The notes: generated by a model not told the origin, from the sequence alone. Counted from the stretch's first letter, positions 24,878-34,285 are shown. The stretch is DNA of 64,000 nt from a bacterium (GCA_030603495.1 JAUVXR010000004.1:65996-129995); one strand, 5' to 3'. Numbers and translations: made by a program.

Positions 24878-26551
24878 ATGGCGAGCCGAAGCGTGCTGAT
24901 AGTGGTGCTGCTGTTTTCGCTGAGTTGGGCCTCGGCCCAGGCGCCGAGTGTCGCTGAGCAGTTCACCGCTCAGGAGCTTTATCAGCAGATTGGCGTGCTG
25001 GAAACTGCGGGTATCCTCCAGTTAAGTGCCGAGCAGATTGCTGGGTATCTGTCTCTTCTCCGGCAGGTGAATGAGAACCATGAACAGGTGCTGGCCAGCG
25101 CCGACCAGGCATGGGAGCAATACAGCACAATAATTGAGCAGGCAATCGCTGCCGGAATTGCTGGGCAGCCGGCGCCGATCGAAGTCAGCCAGAGCGTCCT
25201 GCTGGCGACCACTAACTTCGCCCAACAGCGCGACGCGTTTTACCGCTATCTGCAGAGTTCGGCCTCTCAGTTTATGGCCTACCTCACGAGTGAGCAGCGT
25301 CAGCTTATAGAAGATGCCGCAACCCCGCAGAGGCGGGCAGAGATGGCGCGCCAGTTGGAGGGTGCGGCGAGCGTAGCCGAATACATTGTGCGGGTGCTCG
25401 ATGCTCAGCGCGAGTTGATGCCGGACGAGTACGAACTGGTCCGCATCCCCCAGGCTGAGCAGACTGCAGCGAAGATCGTCGGCCCACGCTCGCGCGAGTT
25501 CGCCAATCTCGCCGACCGGGTGCTCGGGCTGACTGATACGGTATTCGGCTGGTCCCAGGAGCAGTACGTCCAGCAGTATCCTGGGCTGGAGCAGCAGGTG
25601 TCTGAATATCTGCAACTGCCCCCTGCACCCGCGGCAGCGCCACTCACTTACCAGAAGCTGCTCGACTTATTGTCTAGCCCCTTTACGGTGCCACTGCTGC
25701 AGCGAGTCGCTGCTCTACCCACCACCGATCCCCTGCCCTCGGGCACGCGCGTTGTCGACGAGCTGCCCTTACCTCAGGCTATCGCCGGGCTGCGTTTGCT
25801 GGAGTTGCTCAATAGGCTTCAGGTAACCCCGCGCCAACTGGCTGCGCTGGTGCCCGTAGTTCAGCAGATCAAGGTCCTCGCTGAGCCCCTGCGGCATCCT
25901 CTCGGCAGCCAGGGGGAAGGGCTCATCGCTGATATGGTCCAGGCTCGGGACTTGCTGCTGGCCACTGGCCAGCTGTCGCCCGAATGGGCGCAGTTCGAGG
26001 CCGCAGTTGAGGAGGGGCAGCAGGAGGCTAGGTTGCGCATCGCCGTGCAACTGGAGCAGGTAGCCGGCATAATGTCGCCCGCGCAGAACGATTTGATTGA
26101 CTGGCGCCCTCCCGCGGACGTCCTGGCGGCTGACATTGACCGGCTAGGGCGAGCGCAGCGTCGGCTCTTGGCGGAGATGCGCCATACGGTCAGTGTGCTG
26201 GAGCGACTGCGCTTCCGGCAGATGCAGCTCTATCAACGCACGCGCATTGTCGAGCTCAATCAGCTGCTGGAGCGGTACGGTATCAGTGAGCATTCTCCCC
26301 GGTATCGAGAATACCGCAGTTTCGGCATTGACATCCTTAACCGTATGAGAATGACACAGCGGGAGGATTGGCAGCGGCAGAAGGTCTTGCTGGCACTGGA
26401 GTTTCTGCGCGGCGTCGGGGCTGTCGAAGAACTGGCAGGACGGCCGACGACGGCTAAGCCGGTGACCTGGGAGGATATGTATGCGGCCTTCACCGACCCC
26501 CAGGCCGGACAGATTGTTCAGCAGATGCTGGCGGCTCGTTCCAGCCGTTAG
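24878..26551 (+). CDS. Secreted helical protein of unknown function
   Basis: A signal peptide begins right after ATG 24878 (SRSVLIVVLLFSLSWASA, cleavage likely after AQA). AAGGAG lies 12 bp upstream; the longer frame to 24812 adds a non-signal prefix. The mature part of about 530 residues is almost wholly alpha-helical, rich in Gln, Glu, Leu and Ala (AEQFTAQELYQQIGVLETAG, LNQLLERYGISEHS). It has no cysteine and no TM segment. The pattern resembles periplasmic helical-bundle or scaffold proteins. I recognise no family. It lies 57 bp before pyrE on the same strand. Confidence 0.6.
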   Translation: MASRSVLIVVLLFSLSWASAQAPSVAEQFTAQELYQQIGVLETAGILQLSAEQIAGYLSLLRQVNENHEQVLASADQAWEQYSTIIEQAIAAGIAGQPAPIEVSQSVLLATTNFAQQRDAFYRYLQSSASQFMAYLTSEQRQLIEDAATPQRRAEMARQLEGAASVAEYIVRVLDAQRELMPDEYELVRIPQAEQTAAKIVGPRSREFANLADRVLGLTDTVFGWSQEQYVQQYPGLEQQVSEYLQLPPAPAAAPLTYQKLLDLLSSPFTVPLLQRVAALPTTDPLPSGTRVVDELPLPQAIAGLRLLELLNRLQVTPRQLAALVPVVQQIKVLAEPLRHPLGSQGEGLIADMVQARDLLLATGQLSPEWAQFEAAVEEGQQEARLRIAVQLEQVAGIMSPAQNDLIDWRPPADVLAADIDRLGRAQRRLLAEMRHTVSVLERLRFRQMQLYQRTRIVELNQLLERYGISEHSPRYREYRSFGIDILNRMRMTQREDWQRQKVLLALEFLRGVGAVEELAGRPTTAKPVTWEDMYAAFTDPQAGQIVQQMLAARSSR

Positions 26552-26607
26552 TAGCAGCGCCAGGCGGCCAGCTATGCCCTCGGCTAGCACGCTACAGGAG
26601 GCCAGGA

Positions 26608-27180
26608 TTGAACTCACAGACTGAAGAGCACAGAGCCAAGCTAGCCCAGCTCATCAAGGCGAGGGCACTTCGCTTCGGGGACTTTACGCTAGCCTCGGGG
26701 CAGAAGAGCGACTACTACATTGATGGCAAACAGATCTCGCTCAGCGGCGAGGGCCTCTACCTACTGGCTGGTCTGATCCTGGACACCTTGGCCCCGGAAG
26801 TGGAAGCGGTGGGAGGGATGGCCATCGGGGCCGACCCCATCGCCGGGGCAGTTGTCGCTCTGGCGGTGGGACGGGGGCGCAAGCTGGATGCATTCATTGT
26901 GCGCAAGGAGCATAAAGAGCGCGGTACCCGCCAGCAGGTCGAGGGCCCGCTGGGCCCCGGCGTGAAGGTTGCGATGCTGGAGGATGTTATCACCACGGGC
27001 GGGTCCACACTACGTGCCATCGAGGCACTGCAGCGCGAGTATGACGCTGAGGTGGTGAGCGTAGTTGCTATGGTTGACCGGCTACAAGGAGCTGGGGAGA
27101 ACCTCGCGGCTGCGGGCTACCAGCTCACTGCCCTGTTTGATATCACGGAGCTGGGGGTGAGACCAGACTCCCCCGCGTAG
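26608..27180 (+). CDS. pyrE: Orotate phosphoribosyltransferase PyrE
   Basis: Makes OMP from orotate and PRPP in pyrimidine synthesis. The N-terminal ARALRFGDFTLASGQKSDYY and the PRPP-binding VAMLEDVITTGGSTLRAIEA are diagnostic, and FIVRKEHKERGTRQQVEG is the flexible loop with catalytic Lys. The start is TTG 26608 with AGGAGG 5 bp upstream. 190 residues is normal. No other pyr gene adjoins. Confidence 0.95.
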   Translation: MNSQTEEHRAKLAQLIKARALRFGDFTLASGQKSDYYIDGKQISLSGEGLYLLAGLILDTLAPEVEAVGGMAIGADPIAGAVVALAVGRGRKLDAFIVRKEHKERGTRQQVEGPLGPGVKVAMLEDVITTGGSTLRAIEALQREYDAEVVSVVAMVDRLQGAGENLAAAGYQLTALFDITELGVRPDSPA

Positions 27181-27302
27181 CGCCGCCGCAGACAAGGGCT
27201 TGTGGTGCGCGAATTGCTGTGACCAAGGGCCAAGCCTGCTGCGTGGTGCCCCGCGCTTGAAGGGGGCAATGTCACCCGTCGGAAAGAATGAGAAAATAGC
27301 CC

Positions 27303-27331
27303 TTGACAAATTGACGATTTTATGATATCTT
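27303..27331 (+). promoter_or_regulatory. Sigma-70 promoter of the following membrane-protein gene
   Basis: TTGACA (27303-27308), exactly 17 bp, TATCTT (27326-27331), in a locally AT-rich stretch. Confidence 0.7.
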
Positions 27332-27396
27332 TCGCACGTTTGTGATACTTCTGCCCAATCGTCATATCTTCGCCACACCTTTCGGGGTGATCTAGG

Positions 27397-28035
27397 TTGG
27401 CAAGCCCGACTGAGCCTGAAGCGTACTCACGAGCCAAGGCATCGCCGACTACAGGAGCAGATTTACCTAGCTCTGAGGAGCGCACTGGAACAGTGCACGA
27501 GCTGGTTCGGCCCCGTCATCCCCTGTTACGTTTACTCCCCTATTTGATTGCTTCTCTGCTTATCAACGGCTCCGTCGTGCTCTTGCTGGCTCACCTGACG
27601 CCGGATTCCGCGCTGCTACTAATAAGGTTCCCGGGCGTGTTGATGGGAATATCGTGGGGTTGGGCCGGTCTGGTGCTATGTGTCTTCGTCGGCATTGTGA
27701 TGGGCCTGCCGGTTGTTGCTTTTCAGGGCGCTTACGTTGCCCTAAAGCTATCCCAGATTGCCCAGGGCGCTGACTTCCACGAAACGCTGGGCAACCGCAC
27801 AGCCGAGGCGATCCTCATTTTTCCTTGGTTTGTCGCCGCCGCCGTCGGCTACGTGTTCGGCTACTTCTGGGTCTTCCCGCCGCTGGGCGGACCACTGATT
27901 GCCGCCAACATCCTGTGGGTGCGTCTGCTGCTATATCGTCAGCACCTGTGGATCTACGCGTACGAGAAGGCCTACTTGCAGCAACAGCAGGAGATGTCCC
28001 ATCAGGTCAATGGCGCCAACCGCTCCTTGGCTTGA
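27397..28035 (+). CDS. Integral membrane protein of unknown function
   Basis: 212 residues, TTG start with GGGGTGA 7 bp upstream. The first 45 residues are polar. Four hydrophobic segments follow: LLPYLIASLLINGSVVLLLA, FPGVLMGISWGWAGLVLCVF with VGIVMGLPVVAF, AILIFPWFVAAAVGYVFGYF, and PLIAANILWVRLLLY. The tail is charged (EKAYLQQQQEMS). No family is recognised. It has its own promoter and is convergent with the csaB-like gene. Confidence 0.6.
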   Translation: MASPTEPEAYSRAKASPTTGADLPSSEERTGTVHELVRPRHPLLRLLPYLIASLLINGSVVLLLAHLTPDSALLLIRFPGVLMGISWGWAGLVLCVFVGIVMGLPVVAFQGAYVALKLSQIAQGADFHETLGNRTAEAILIFPWFVAAAVGYVFGYFWVFPPLGGPLIAANILWVRLLLYRQHLWIYAYEKAYLQQQQEMSHQVNGANRSLA

Positions 28036-28063
28036 GCGGCGCGCTGGAGCCTCTCACCCGGCA

Positions 28064-28085
28064 GCTATTCGTGACTACGAATAGC
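28064..28085. terminator. Hairpin between convergent genes
   Basis: GCTATTCGT-GACT-ACGAATAGC, a perfect 9 bp stem placed between the convergent membrane-protein and csaB-like genes. The U tract is weak. Confidence 0.5.
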
Positions 28086-28128
28086 TATTCGCCTCCTTCC
28101 CCCCGACATCTGCCCGCCAGTAGGCGCG

Positions 28129-29226
28129 TTATCCTCTGCGTCGCAGGGATGCCAATACGTCAGCCAGGATGTCGAAATTGTCAGCCGCAGCCTGGCAGAG
28201 GCGTTGAGCAGCGTCGCGGCGGCGGGAGGCTTGTTGGGTGCGGGTCTCCCAGAGCTTCTGCACTTCGCGCACCAGTCTGTCGCTGGAGAGATCAGGCAGC
28301 TGGATCATCGGCTGGCGGGCGCGGGCAGCGAAGGCTGCCACTTTCGGATCATAGGCGAGCGCGACGGCGGGGACCTGGGCAGCTGCGGCGAAGATCAGGC
28401 CGTGCAAGCGCATAGAGATGAGCAATTCAAGCCTGGATACTATCCCCAGCATCTCACGGGGCTCGGGCGTTGGGTCGAGTATTGCCACGTGTGTGCCCGT
28501 CTCCTCGGCGAGGCGCCGGGTCAAGCCTGAGTCCTGCTCAGGCTGGAACGGGATTAGGACCACTTGCGCCGCCAGCGACTCGCCCAGGTACTGCACCAGT
28601 GTCGCTGCCGGCGGCACTATCTCGACCCCGGGCCAGCTCCGCACGGCGATCCCGATCAGCGGCTGCGCGCAACTGAGGCCATAGTTAGCCAGCAGCTCCT
28701 GGATGCGTGCGTCTTGGGCAGGCTCGAGCAGCAACGCTGGGTCGGCGGTTACCTCACAGGGCGGCGTGGTTACTCCCAGATTGGCCAGAAGTTGGGCTGA
28801 TTGCTCGTCGCGCACGGTTATTGCTGCGGCGTGACGGAAGCACCGGGCTGTCGCCCAGCGGGTCAAGCTATGCCGCAGCGGCCCTAGCCCGTGGGCGAAT
28901 ATCACATAGGGTGTGCCGGCCAGACGCGCCAGGCGCAAGAGCCCCAGGTAGTAGAGCGGCGAGAGTGCACTGGTTGCATCCTGGATCAGTCCGCCTCCGC
29001 CGGAGACGAGTAGGTCCGCACTGCGTAGCGCGCGCCAGACCGCCGGAAGCGACCAGCGGGGCACCGCCTCAACGCCGTATTGACTCGTGGTTGCCTCTGG
29101 CGTGCGGGACAGGACAGTTAGCTGTACCTCCGGGTGGCGCCGATGCAGCTCGGCAGTCATCGCAGCGAGAATGGCCTCGTCCCCGAGGTTGCCATATCCG
29201 TAGTATCCCGAGAGCACTAGCCGCAT
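28129..29226 (-). CDS. csaB: Polysaccharide pyruvyl transferase CsaB-like
   Basis: Transfers pyruvate from PEP to a secondary cell-wall polymer. In Gram-positives this creates the anchor for SLH-domain S-layer proteins. ATG 29226 is used because MRLVLSGYYGYGNLGDEAIL is the classic N terminus; the frame upstream to 29436 overlaps the preceding gene. Other marks are SADLLVSGGGGLIQDATS, VIFAHGLGPL, ITVRDEQSAQLL, then LLISMRLHGLIFAAAAQVPA. It lies 8 bp after the DUF5693-like gene, a pairing seen in Firmicutes and Armatimonadota (recollection). Pyruvylated cell-wall polymer is therefore likely here although the cell looks diderm. Confidence 0.85.
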   Translation of the reverse strand: MRLVLSGYYGYGNLGDEAILAAMTAELHRRHPEVQLTVLSRTPEATTSQYGVEAVPRWSLPAVWRALRSADLLVSGGGGLIQDATSALSPLYYLGLLRLARLAGTPYVIFAHGLGPLRHSLTRWATARCFRHAAAITVRDEQSAQLLANLGVTTPPCEVTADPALLLEPAQDARIQELLANYGLSCAQPLIGIAVRSWPGVEIVPPAATLVQYLGESLAAQVVLIPFQPEQDSGLTRRLAEETGTHVAILDPTPEPREMLGIVSRLELLISMRLHGLIFAAAAQVPAVALAYDPKVAAFAARARQPMIQLPDLSSDRLVREVQKLWETRTQQASRRRDAAQRLCQAAADNFDILADVLASLRRRG

Positions 29227-29234
29227 AAGAGCCC

Positions 29235-31175
29235 CTACCCAGCGCCGGAAGCTGGCTGGTCTCTGCGCCTCATCCAGCCAAGGTAAATGATGACCCAGAG
29301 CACCAGCCCCCCCAGCACGCCCAGCCACAGCCCGTGGCCGACACGCAGCAGCGACACCTGAAGCGGCGTGTGCAGGTGGCAGAAGGTGTTCAGGATGGAG
29401 ACCTGCCCGATGGTGCCGGCCGTCAGCCACAGCCACAGCCTCCGGCGCGTCCCGGCCGCGATCAGGACCAGTGCTACGATCATGGCAGGGTGGCCGAAGA
29501 AGATCTCCTTGCTGCGCGGCCGGACCAGCAGCACTTGGTCCAGTAGGGCCCGAAGTTGCCCCTCCAGTCCTGATACCCCAATGGCCGGCTGGTTGCCGGA
29601 GCGGAGCATCAGTATTGCCAGGATGCCTAGCCCCAAAACAACGGCAATCACGTGCCAGTAGCGAACGACGTGCCCAAGCGCCTCGCGCAGCCCCGCTGCG
29701 AGCGCCGGCAGCTCAGCGCGGGCCTCGCCCAGTTCAGTTCTGACCTCCCAGTAGTTGCGCATTGACCGCGCGGTAAATGCGCCCGCCACAACTACCAGCG
29801 GCAGCAGCTCAGCCAGCTTCACGCCCCGGAACTGTGCTACCTTCATCAGATACGCGTCGGACGTTAGGCAGGCTGCCACCAGTAAGCCACCGGCGGCGGT
29901 GAGCACGCTGATACGCAGGAAATCGAGCAGCCCAGTCCGGAGGGGGTGGTGTGCAGACTGCTCCTGCTCGCGGAGCCGGACGGTGAGCACTGCCCAGGTG
30001 GGGAAGACCAGTGCCGCGGTCAGAGCTGCCAGTACGCGAAACATGCCAATGCCTGAGAGTCCGGCGGCGGCTGCGATCAGCAACACGGCCCCCGTGGTTA
30101 CCCAGAACCACAGTCGGCTAAGGCCGATGACTGACTGAATCAGCCACATCAGTGCGGCACCGATAGCGGCAAACAGCACGGGCAGCGCCCATACTGGCAT
30201 ATCCACGGGGTTAAAGGGCTGGGGGCTGCCGATGGTGAAGCCGTCCCGGCGCAGCCGGTTGGTGAGCTGATCGACGTAAATCAGGTTATCTTTGATATAG
30301 CCGTGCTGCGTAAAGAACAGACGCACGTAGCACAGGCGCACCTTCCGCTCGCGCACCGCCAGGCTGAAGCGGTTAATGGCCTTTTCCGGGCGTATCTGCT
30401 CCAGTTCCTGCTCGCTAATGCTGTGCGTGCGGATGAACTTGTAGTCAAGGTGCCGCGCCAGCGCCTGCTCACCAAGCTGTGGGGCCAGTTCAATGAAACC
30501 GAAGCTCAGTCCGGTTTCTCGTAACGCCTTCGCTACGTGGCCCAGCTCGTCGCGGTAACCCATCACTCGGCTTCCGGCGAAGACCACTATGTCCGCGCCA
30601 ATGTCGCGGGCGGCATCAATCGCGTAATCAATACTGTCCGCAGTCGTAAACTGGGCGCGGGGTCGGGCGATAATCTTAAGCCCGGCCTGCTGAGCAGTCT
30701 CGACGGCCTCGTCGTAGCCGACGCCGATATCCTGCAGCTCGGGCGTAACCCGAAGCAGGTGGGCGTAGTAGTCGTACATTCTCAGCTTTCTCGCGGGATA
30801 GCCCTGCGCTCTTGTTCGAGGCAGCTTGGCTTCAAGCAGCTTGCGGATGCGCTTCCGCGTGGCTGGTGACATCTGCGTATCCGCGGGGGCGACGCCAGCA
30901 CTGATGTAGAGCAGCCGACCTGTCTCCACCAACTCGCCCAGACTCACCTCGGTAATAGCCACGTGACTGGCGCCGGCGTTCTTCAAGCGCTCAAGAACAT
31001 CCCGGGGCGTGAGGCCGGCCAGCGCTGCCACGCGCAGCGCGTCGTTGTAGTCCACGGCCAGTGCCACGGTTGGATTGGCCCGCTCCACCATTATGCGCTG
31101 ATACCCGATCCAGCCGGCAGCGCCCAACCCGGCGAGGATTACGATTGCCAGGACTATCTTCTGGAGTCTACGCAT
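29235..31175 (-). CDS. DUF5693-like multi-pass membrane protein
   Basis: ATG 31175 with AGGGG 8 bp upstream. An N-terminal TM (LQKIVLAIVILAGLGAAGWI) is followed by an extracytoplasmic domain of about 310 residues. It has sequence blocks ERLKNAGASHVAITEVSLGE and ADIVVFAGSRVMGYRDELGH. About eight hydrophobic helices follow (VLFAAIGAALMWLIQSVIG, WVTTGAVLLIAAAAGLSG, VIAVVLGLGILAILML and others). This matches the DUF5693 layout. These genes sit next to csaB and are thought to help build or flip the pyruvylated polymer, but no reaction is established. A weak minus-strand promoter (TATACT 31229-31224) lies upstream. Confidence 0.75.
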   Translation of the reverse strand: MRRLQKIVLAIVILAGLGAAGWIGYQRIMVERANPTVALAVDYNDALRVAALAGLTPRDVLERLKNAGASHVAITEVSLGELVETGRLLYISAGVAPADTQMSPATRKRIRKLLEAKLPRTRAQGYPARKLRMYDYYAHLLRVTPELQDIGVGYDEAVETAQQAGLKIIARPRAQFTTADSIDYAIDAARDIGADIVVFAGSRVMGYRDELGHVAKALRETGLSFGFIELAPQLGEQALARHLDYKFIRTHSISEQELEQIRPEKAINRFSLAVRERKVRLCYVRLFFTQHGYIKDNLIYVDQLTNRLRRDGFTIGSPQPFNPVDMPVWALPVLFAAIGAALMWLIQSVIGLSRLWFWVTTGAVLLIAAAAGLSGIGMFRVLAALTAALVFPTWAVLTVRLREQEQSAHHPLRTGLLDFLRISVLTAAGGLLVAACLTSDAYLMKVAQFRGVKLAELLPLVVVAGAFTARSMRNYWEVRTELGEARAELPALAAGLREALGHVVRYWHVIAVVLGLGILAILMLRSGNQPAIGVSGLEGQLRALLDQVLLVRPRSKEIFFGHPAMIVALVLIAAGTRRRLWLWLTAGTIGQVSILNTFCHLHTPLQVSLLRVGHGLWLGVLGGLVLWVIIYLGWMRRRDQPASGAG

Positions 31176-31290
31176 AGCTGTGCCCCTATTGATTAGGTCG
31201 GAGCGGCTTTGGTAATGCTGCTTAGTATACTTTGCCATGGAGCGTAGCAATTCCTGCATACCGCCTCCGACGGCTTGCCCCGACGGTTTC

Positions 31291-31319
31291 TTGACAGGGC
31301 GGTGCTGGGGCAATATACT
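31291..31319 (+). promoter_or_regulatory. Consensus promoter of tmk
   Basis: TTGACA (31291-31296), exactly 17 bp, TATACT (31314-31319), about 43 nt leader to the tmk start. Confidence 0.8.
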
Positions 31320-31368
31320 GCCGATAACTGGCGAAACACCGCTGATTCCAGCGAGATAACATTATCTT

Positions 31369-32004
31369 ATGGTGCACGTCAATAGGTCATCTTGCAGGTT
31401 TATCGTCCTCGACGGCGTGGAGGGTTGTGGCAAGAGCAGCCAGGTAGAGCTTCTGGCCCAGCACCTCCGGCAAAGGGGCCGAGAGGTGGTGGTTACCCAT
31501 GAACCTGGCGGGACACCGGCTGGTGAGGCGATTCGCGCTCTTCTGCTCGATTCTGACCTAGACATGAGCGGGTTGACGGAGGCCTTTCTGTTCTGCGCTT
31601 CGAGGGCACAGCACTTGCAGGAAGTGATTATGCCCGCGCTGAAGGCGGGCAAGACGGTGGTCTGCGACCGTTTCTCCTCGGCTACCGCTGCCTACCAGGG
31701 CTACGCGGGCGGTGTGGGCCTGGATCGGTTCGAAGAGCTGGACAGGATCACCACCGGGGGGCGTAAGCCGGACATGACTATTGTCCTAGATGTGGACCCA
31801 GCGGTGGGGCGGGAACGCAAACAGTCGGCGGATCGGGCGGCGCCCGACCGTATCGAACGGAAGGCTGATGAGTACCACTTTCGTGTCCGGGAGGGCTTCT
31901 TGGAGTATGCGCGCTACCTGGGACCGCAGGGGGCGATTGTGGACGGCGACGGCTCGGCCGAAGAGGTGCACCAGGCGATTCTGGCGGTTCTGGGCTTAGA
32001 TTAG
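31369..32004 (+). CDS. tmk: Thymidylate kinase
   Basis: Phosphorylates dTMP to dTDP. The P-loop is LDGVEGCGKSSQVELL. HEPGGTPAGEAIRALLL is the substrate-binding stretch. VVCDRFSSATAAYQGYAGGV carries the DR motif, followed by MTIVLDVDPAVGRERK. 211 residues is standard. It begins a same-strand run tmk-UXS-holB-galE. tmk and holB are often neighbours in bacteria, and here a UDP-sugar gene lies between them. Confidence 0.95.
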   Translation: MVHVNRSSCRFIVLDGVEGCGKSSQVELLAQHLRQRGREVVVTHEPGGTPAGEAIRALLLDSDLDMSGLTEAFLFCASRAQHLQEVIMPALKAGKTVVCDRFSSATAAYQGYAGGVGLDRFEELDRITTGGRKPDMTIVLDVDPAVGRERKQSADRAAPDRIERKADEYHFRVREGFLEYARYLGPQGAIVDGDGSAEEVHQAILAVLGLD

Positions 32005-32025
32005 ACAGGAGGGGGCATAACACAG

Positions 32026-32973
32026 ATGAGAGCGCGTGCAGTTGTTGCCGGCGGGGCTGGCTTCATTGGCTACACCTTCGTTTCCCGGCTACTCCGCGAG
32101 GGCTTTGACGTCGTCATCGTGGACAACCTGGCGACGGGGACCCGCCGCAACATCAACGACCTGCTCCAGGAGAACCACTGTGAGTTCGTCGAGCACGACA
32201 TCTGCCAGCCGCTGGCGATCAGTGGACCGGTGGACTACTTGGTCAACTTGGCCTGCCCCGCCAGCCCAGTTGATTTCTCGCGCATACCTGTGGAGATAAT
32301 GCGCACCTGCTCGGAGGGTACCTACAACCTGCTGGAGCTGGCCCTGCACAAACGCGCCGGATTTCTGCATGCCTCCACCTCCGAGATCTACGGCGACCCC
32401 GAGATCCATCCGCAGCACGAGGACTACACCGGCAACGTCAATATTGCCGGTCCGCGTGCTGTCTACGACGAAGGCAAGCGCTATGCGGAAACGCTGATCC
32501 ACACCTACCATCGTGAGTTCGATGTGCCGGTGCATATCGCCCGTATCTTCAATACCTACGGCCCCCGCATGCGTCCCGACGATGGGCGGGTTGTCTCGAA
32601 CTTCTGCATCCAGGCGCTGAGCGGGGAGCCCCTCACTCTGTATGGTGACGGGCAGCAGACGCGCAGCTTCTGCTACGTGGACGACTTGGTAGAGGGGCTT
32701 TTTCGCGTGATGCTTAGCGAATTCAGCGGTCCGTTTAATATTGGTAATATCGAGGAAATCTCGATGGAGGAACTGGCCGAGAAGGTGATTGAACTGTCGG
32801 GCAGCGCCTCCGAAATTGAGCATCGGCCACTGCTGCATCCTGACGATCCCAAGCGCCGCCGCCCAGCGCTCGACCGCATCAAAGAGACGCTTGGCTACGA
32901 ACCCACGACCGACCTGACTACTGGTCTGACGCGCACGCTTGACTGGTTCCGCCAGGTCGTCGCGGAGCAGTAA
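32026..32973 (+). CDS. UDP-glucuronate decarboxylase (UDP-xylose synthase)
   Basis: An extended short-chain dehydrogenase that converts UDP-glucuronate to UDP-xylose. The Rossmann motif is GGAGFIGYTF. Family hallmarks are NLACPASPVDFSRIPVEIMR, HASTSEIYGDPEIHPQ with the catalytic Ser/Thr, and the YxxxK pair in AVYDEGKRYAETL. RIFNTYGPRMRPDDGRVVSN follows. These are much closer to UXS/ArnA_N than to GalE. It follows tmk by 21 bp with AGGAGG, and holB starts 20 bp after it. It probably supplies UDP-xylose for surface polysaccharide. Confidence 0.9.
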   Translation: MRARAVVAGGAGFIGYTFVSRLLREGFDVVIVDNLATGTRRNINDLLQENHCEFVEHDICQPLAISGPVDYLVNLACPASPVDFSRIPVEIMRTCSEGTYNLLELALHKRAGFLHASTSEIYGDPEIHPQHEDYTGNVNIAGPRAVYDEGKRYAETLIHTYHREFDVPVHIARIFNTYGPRMRPDDGRVVSNFCIQALSGEPLTLYGDGQQTRSFCYVDDLVEGLFRVMLSEFSGPFNIGNIEEISMEELAEKVIELSGSASEIEHRPLLHPDDPKRRRPALDRIKETLGYEPTTDLTTGLTRTLDWFRQVVAEQ

Positions 32974-32992
32974 CTTCCTCATTGGTCTGCCT

Positions 32993-34228
32993 ATGTCTTT
33001 CCAGAAAATCCTTGGGCATGAAATACCAATAGACATTCTCCAGCGGGCAGTTGCCAGCAACCGCCTGCCTACCGGCTATTTGTTTGTCGGCCCCCCCAAC
33101 GTCGGCAAGGCCCTAGCGGCGGTAGAGTTGGCCAAAACCATCAATTGCGAAAGCCGGGCAGCGACTGCTGAGGCAAGTACCGTTGACTGCTGCGATGAGT
33201 GCGAGACTTGTCGGCGGATTGATCAGGGCACCTATCCATATCTGCGGATTGTCTTCCCGATGCTCAAGAAGCAAGAGGAGCTTCGCAAGAAGCAGCTCAA
33301 GAAACAGCAGAAGGGCGTTCCAGTTGCTGCAGAGAGCGATAGTGCCGACGAACACGACCAGGTGCTCGAGCAGATCGAACTGGAGGGAGCGGAGATACTG
33401 ATTGATCCGGTGCGCGATATGGTGCGCAATGCCAACGCGAAGGCGCCCGAGGGAGTCTGGAAGCTGTACATGGTGCAGGGAGCAGAAAAACTGCGAGCGG
33501 AGGCCGCCAGTCTCTTGCTCAAGACCCTCGAGGAACCCCCGCCTCGAACCACCTTTATTCTGACGACCAGCCGACCCGCCGATGTCCTGCCCACGATCGT
33601 CTCCCGCTGCCAGGTGATTGACTTCGGCCCGGCATCCAGATCGGCAGCGCTTCCTGCTCTGCGCGAAGGATTCTCTGATATTGCTGGCGAGGAGGTCGAG
33701 GCGATCGTTGCGGCCAGCGCTGGACGATACGGTTGGGCCCATCAGATGCTCAGCCGCCCGGCGCTGCGGACTAATCGGCAGGCGCTGCTGGAGCTGCTGG
33801 CTGGGCTGCCGGACCGCGAACTGTTCGAAGGTATGAGACTGGGGGAAGAACTTGTCAGCTTGGCGGAGAGTTGGTTTATGGACAGCTACGATCCCGATAC
33901 ACGCGAAGCCGAGACCGCCCGCGCGCTGCTCAAGTCAAATCGCGATAGGGTACTACGGACTGTAATGGCGCAGTTGCTTGATATGGCGCTGACCTGGTGG
34001 CGGGACATTGTGCTGCTGGTAAGCGCGCCCGGCAGCACCGAGGTTCTGAATCGCGATCATCGGGCGGAGATAGCAGAGCTGGCTAAGATCTACGAAGCGC
34101 AGCACTGCCACCGGGCCCTGCGCTGGATTGAAGAAGCCCGTAGTCACTTCCAGGGCAATGCCAACTTGCGCTTGACCGCCGAGCTTGTCATGCTCAAGCT
34201 GGTTTCGTTGTCACCGTCGAAGCCGTAG
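32993..34228 (+). CDS. holB: DNA polymerase III delta-prime subunit
   Basis: A clamp-loader subunit that opens the beta clamp with delta and tau/gamma. Marks are ILGHEIPIDILQRAVASNRL, P-loop-like GPPNVGKALAA (Ala after GK suggests no ATP hydrolysis, as in delta-prime), zinc module CCDECETCRRI, and LLLKTLEEPPPRTTFIL with the SRC finger VSRCQVIDF. A charged insertion of Lys/Gln (KKQEELRKKQLKKQQKG) lies between the zinc module and the sensor region. 411 residues, longer than the usual 330-350. ATG 32993 has no strong ribosome binding site, so coupling with the upstream gene is likely. Confidence 0.9.
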   Translation: MSFQKILGHEIPIDILQRAVASNRLPTGYLFVGPPNVGKALAAVELAKTINCESRAATAEASTVDCCDECETCRRIDQGTYPYLRIVFPMLKKQEELRKKQLKKQQKGVPVAAESDSADEHDQVLEQIELEGAEILIDPVRDMVRNANAKAPEGVWKLYMVQGAEKLRAEAASLLLKTLEEPPPRTTFILTTSRPADVLPTIVSRCQVIDFGPASRSAALPALREGFSDIAGEEVEAIVAASAGRYGWAHQMLSRPALRTNRQALLELLAGLPDRELFEGMRLGEELVSLAESWFMDSYDPDTREAETARALLKSNRDRVLRTVMAQLLDMALTWWRDIVLLVSAPGSTEVLNRDHRAEIAELAKIYEAQHCHRALRWIEEARSHFQGNANLRLTAELVMLKLVSLSPSKP

Positions 34229-34285
34229 GAAAACAGTCAAGCAGCTCGCCTCAGGTGAGCAGCCGTCACATACGGAGGGTACACT

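Noticed and set aside
29236-29436. N-terminal extension of the csaB-like gene
   Set aside because: It would overlap the DUF5693-like gene, while the conserved pyruvyl-transferase N terminus begins at 29226.
32089-33060. Minus-strand open frame of 323 codons opposite the UDP-xylose synthase gene
   Set aside because: Shadow of a high-GC gene; no recognisable motifs.
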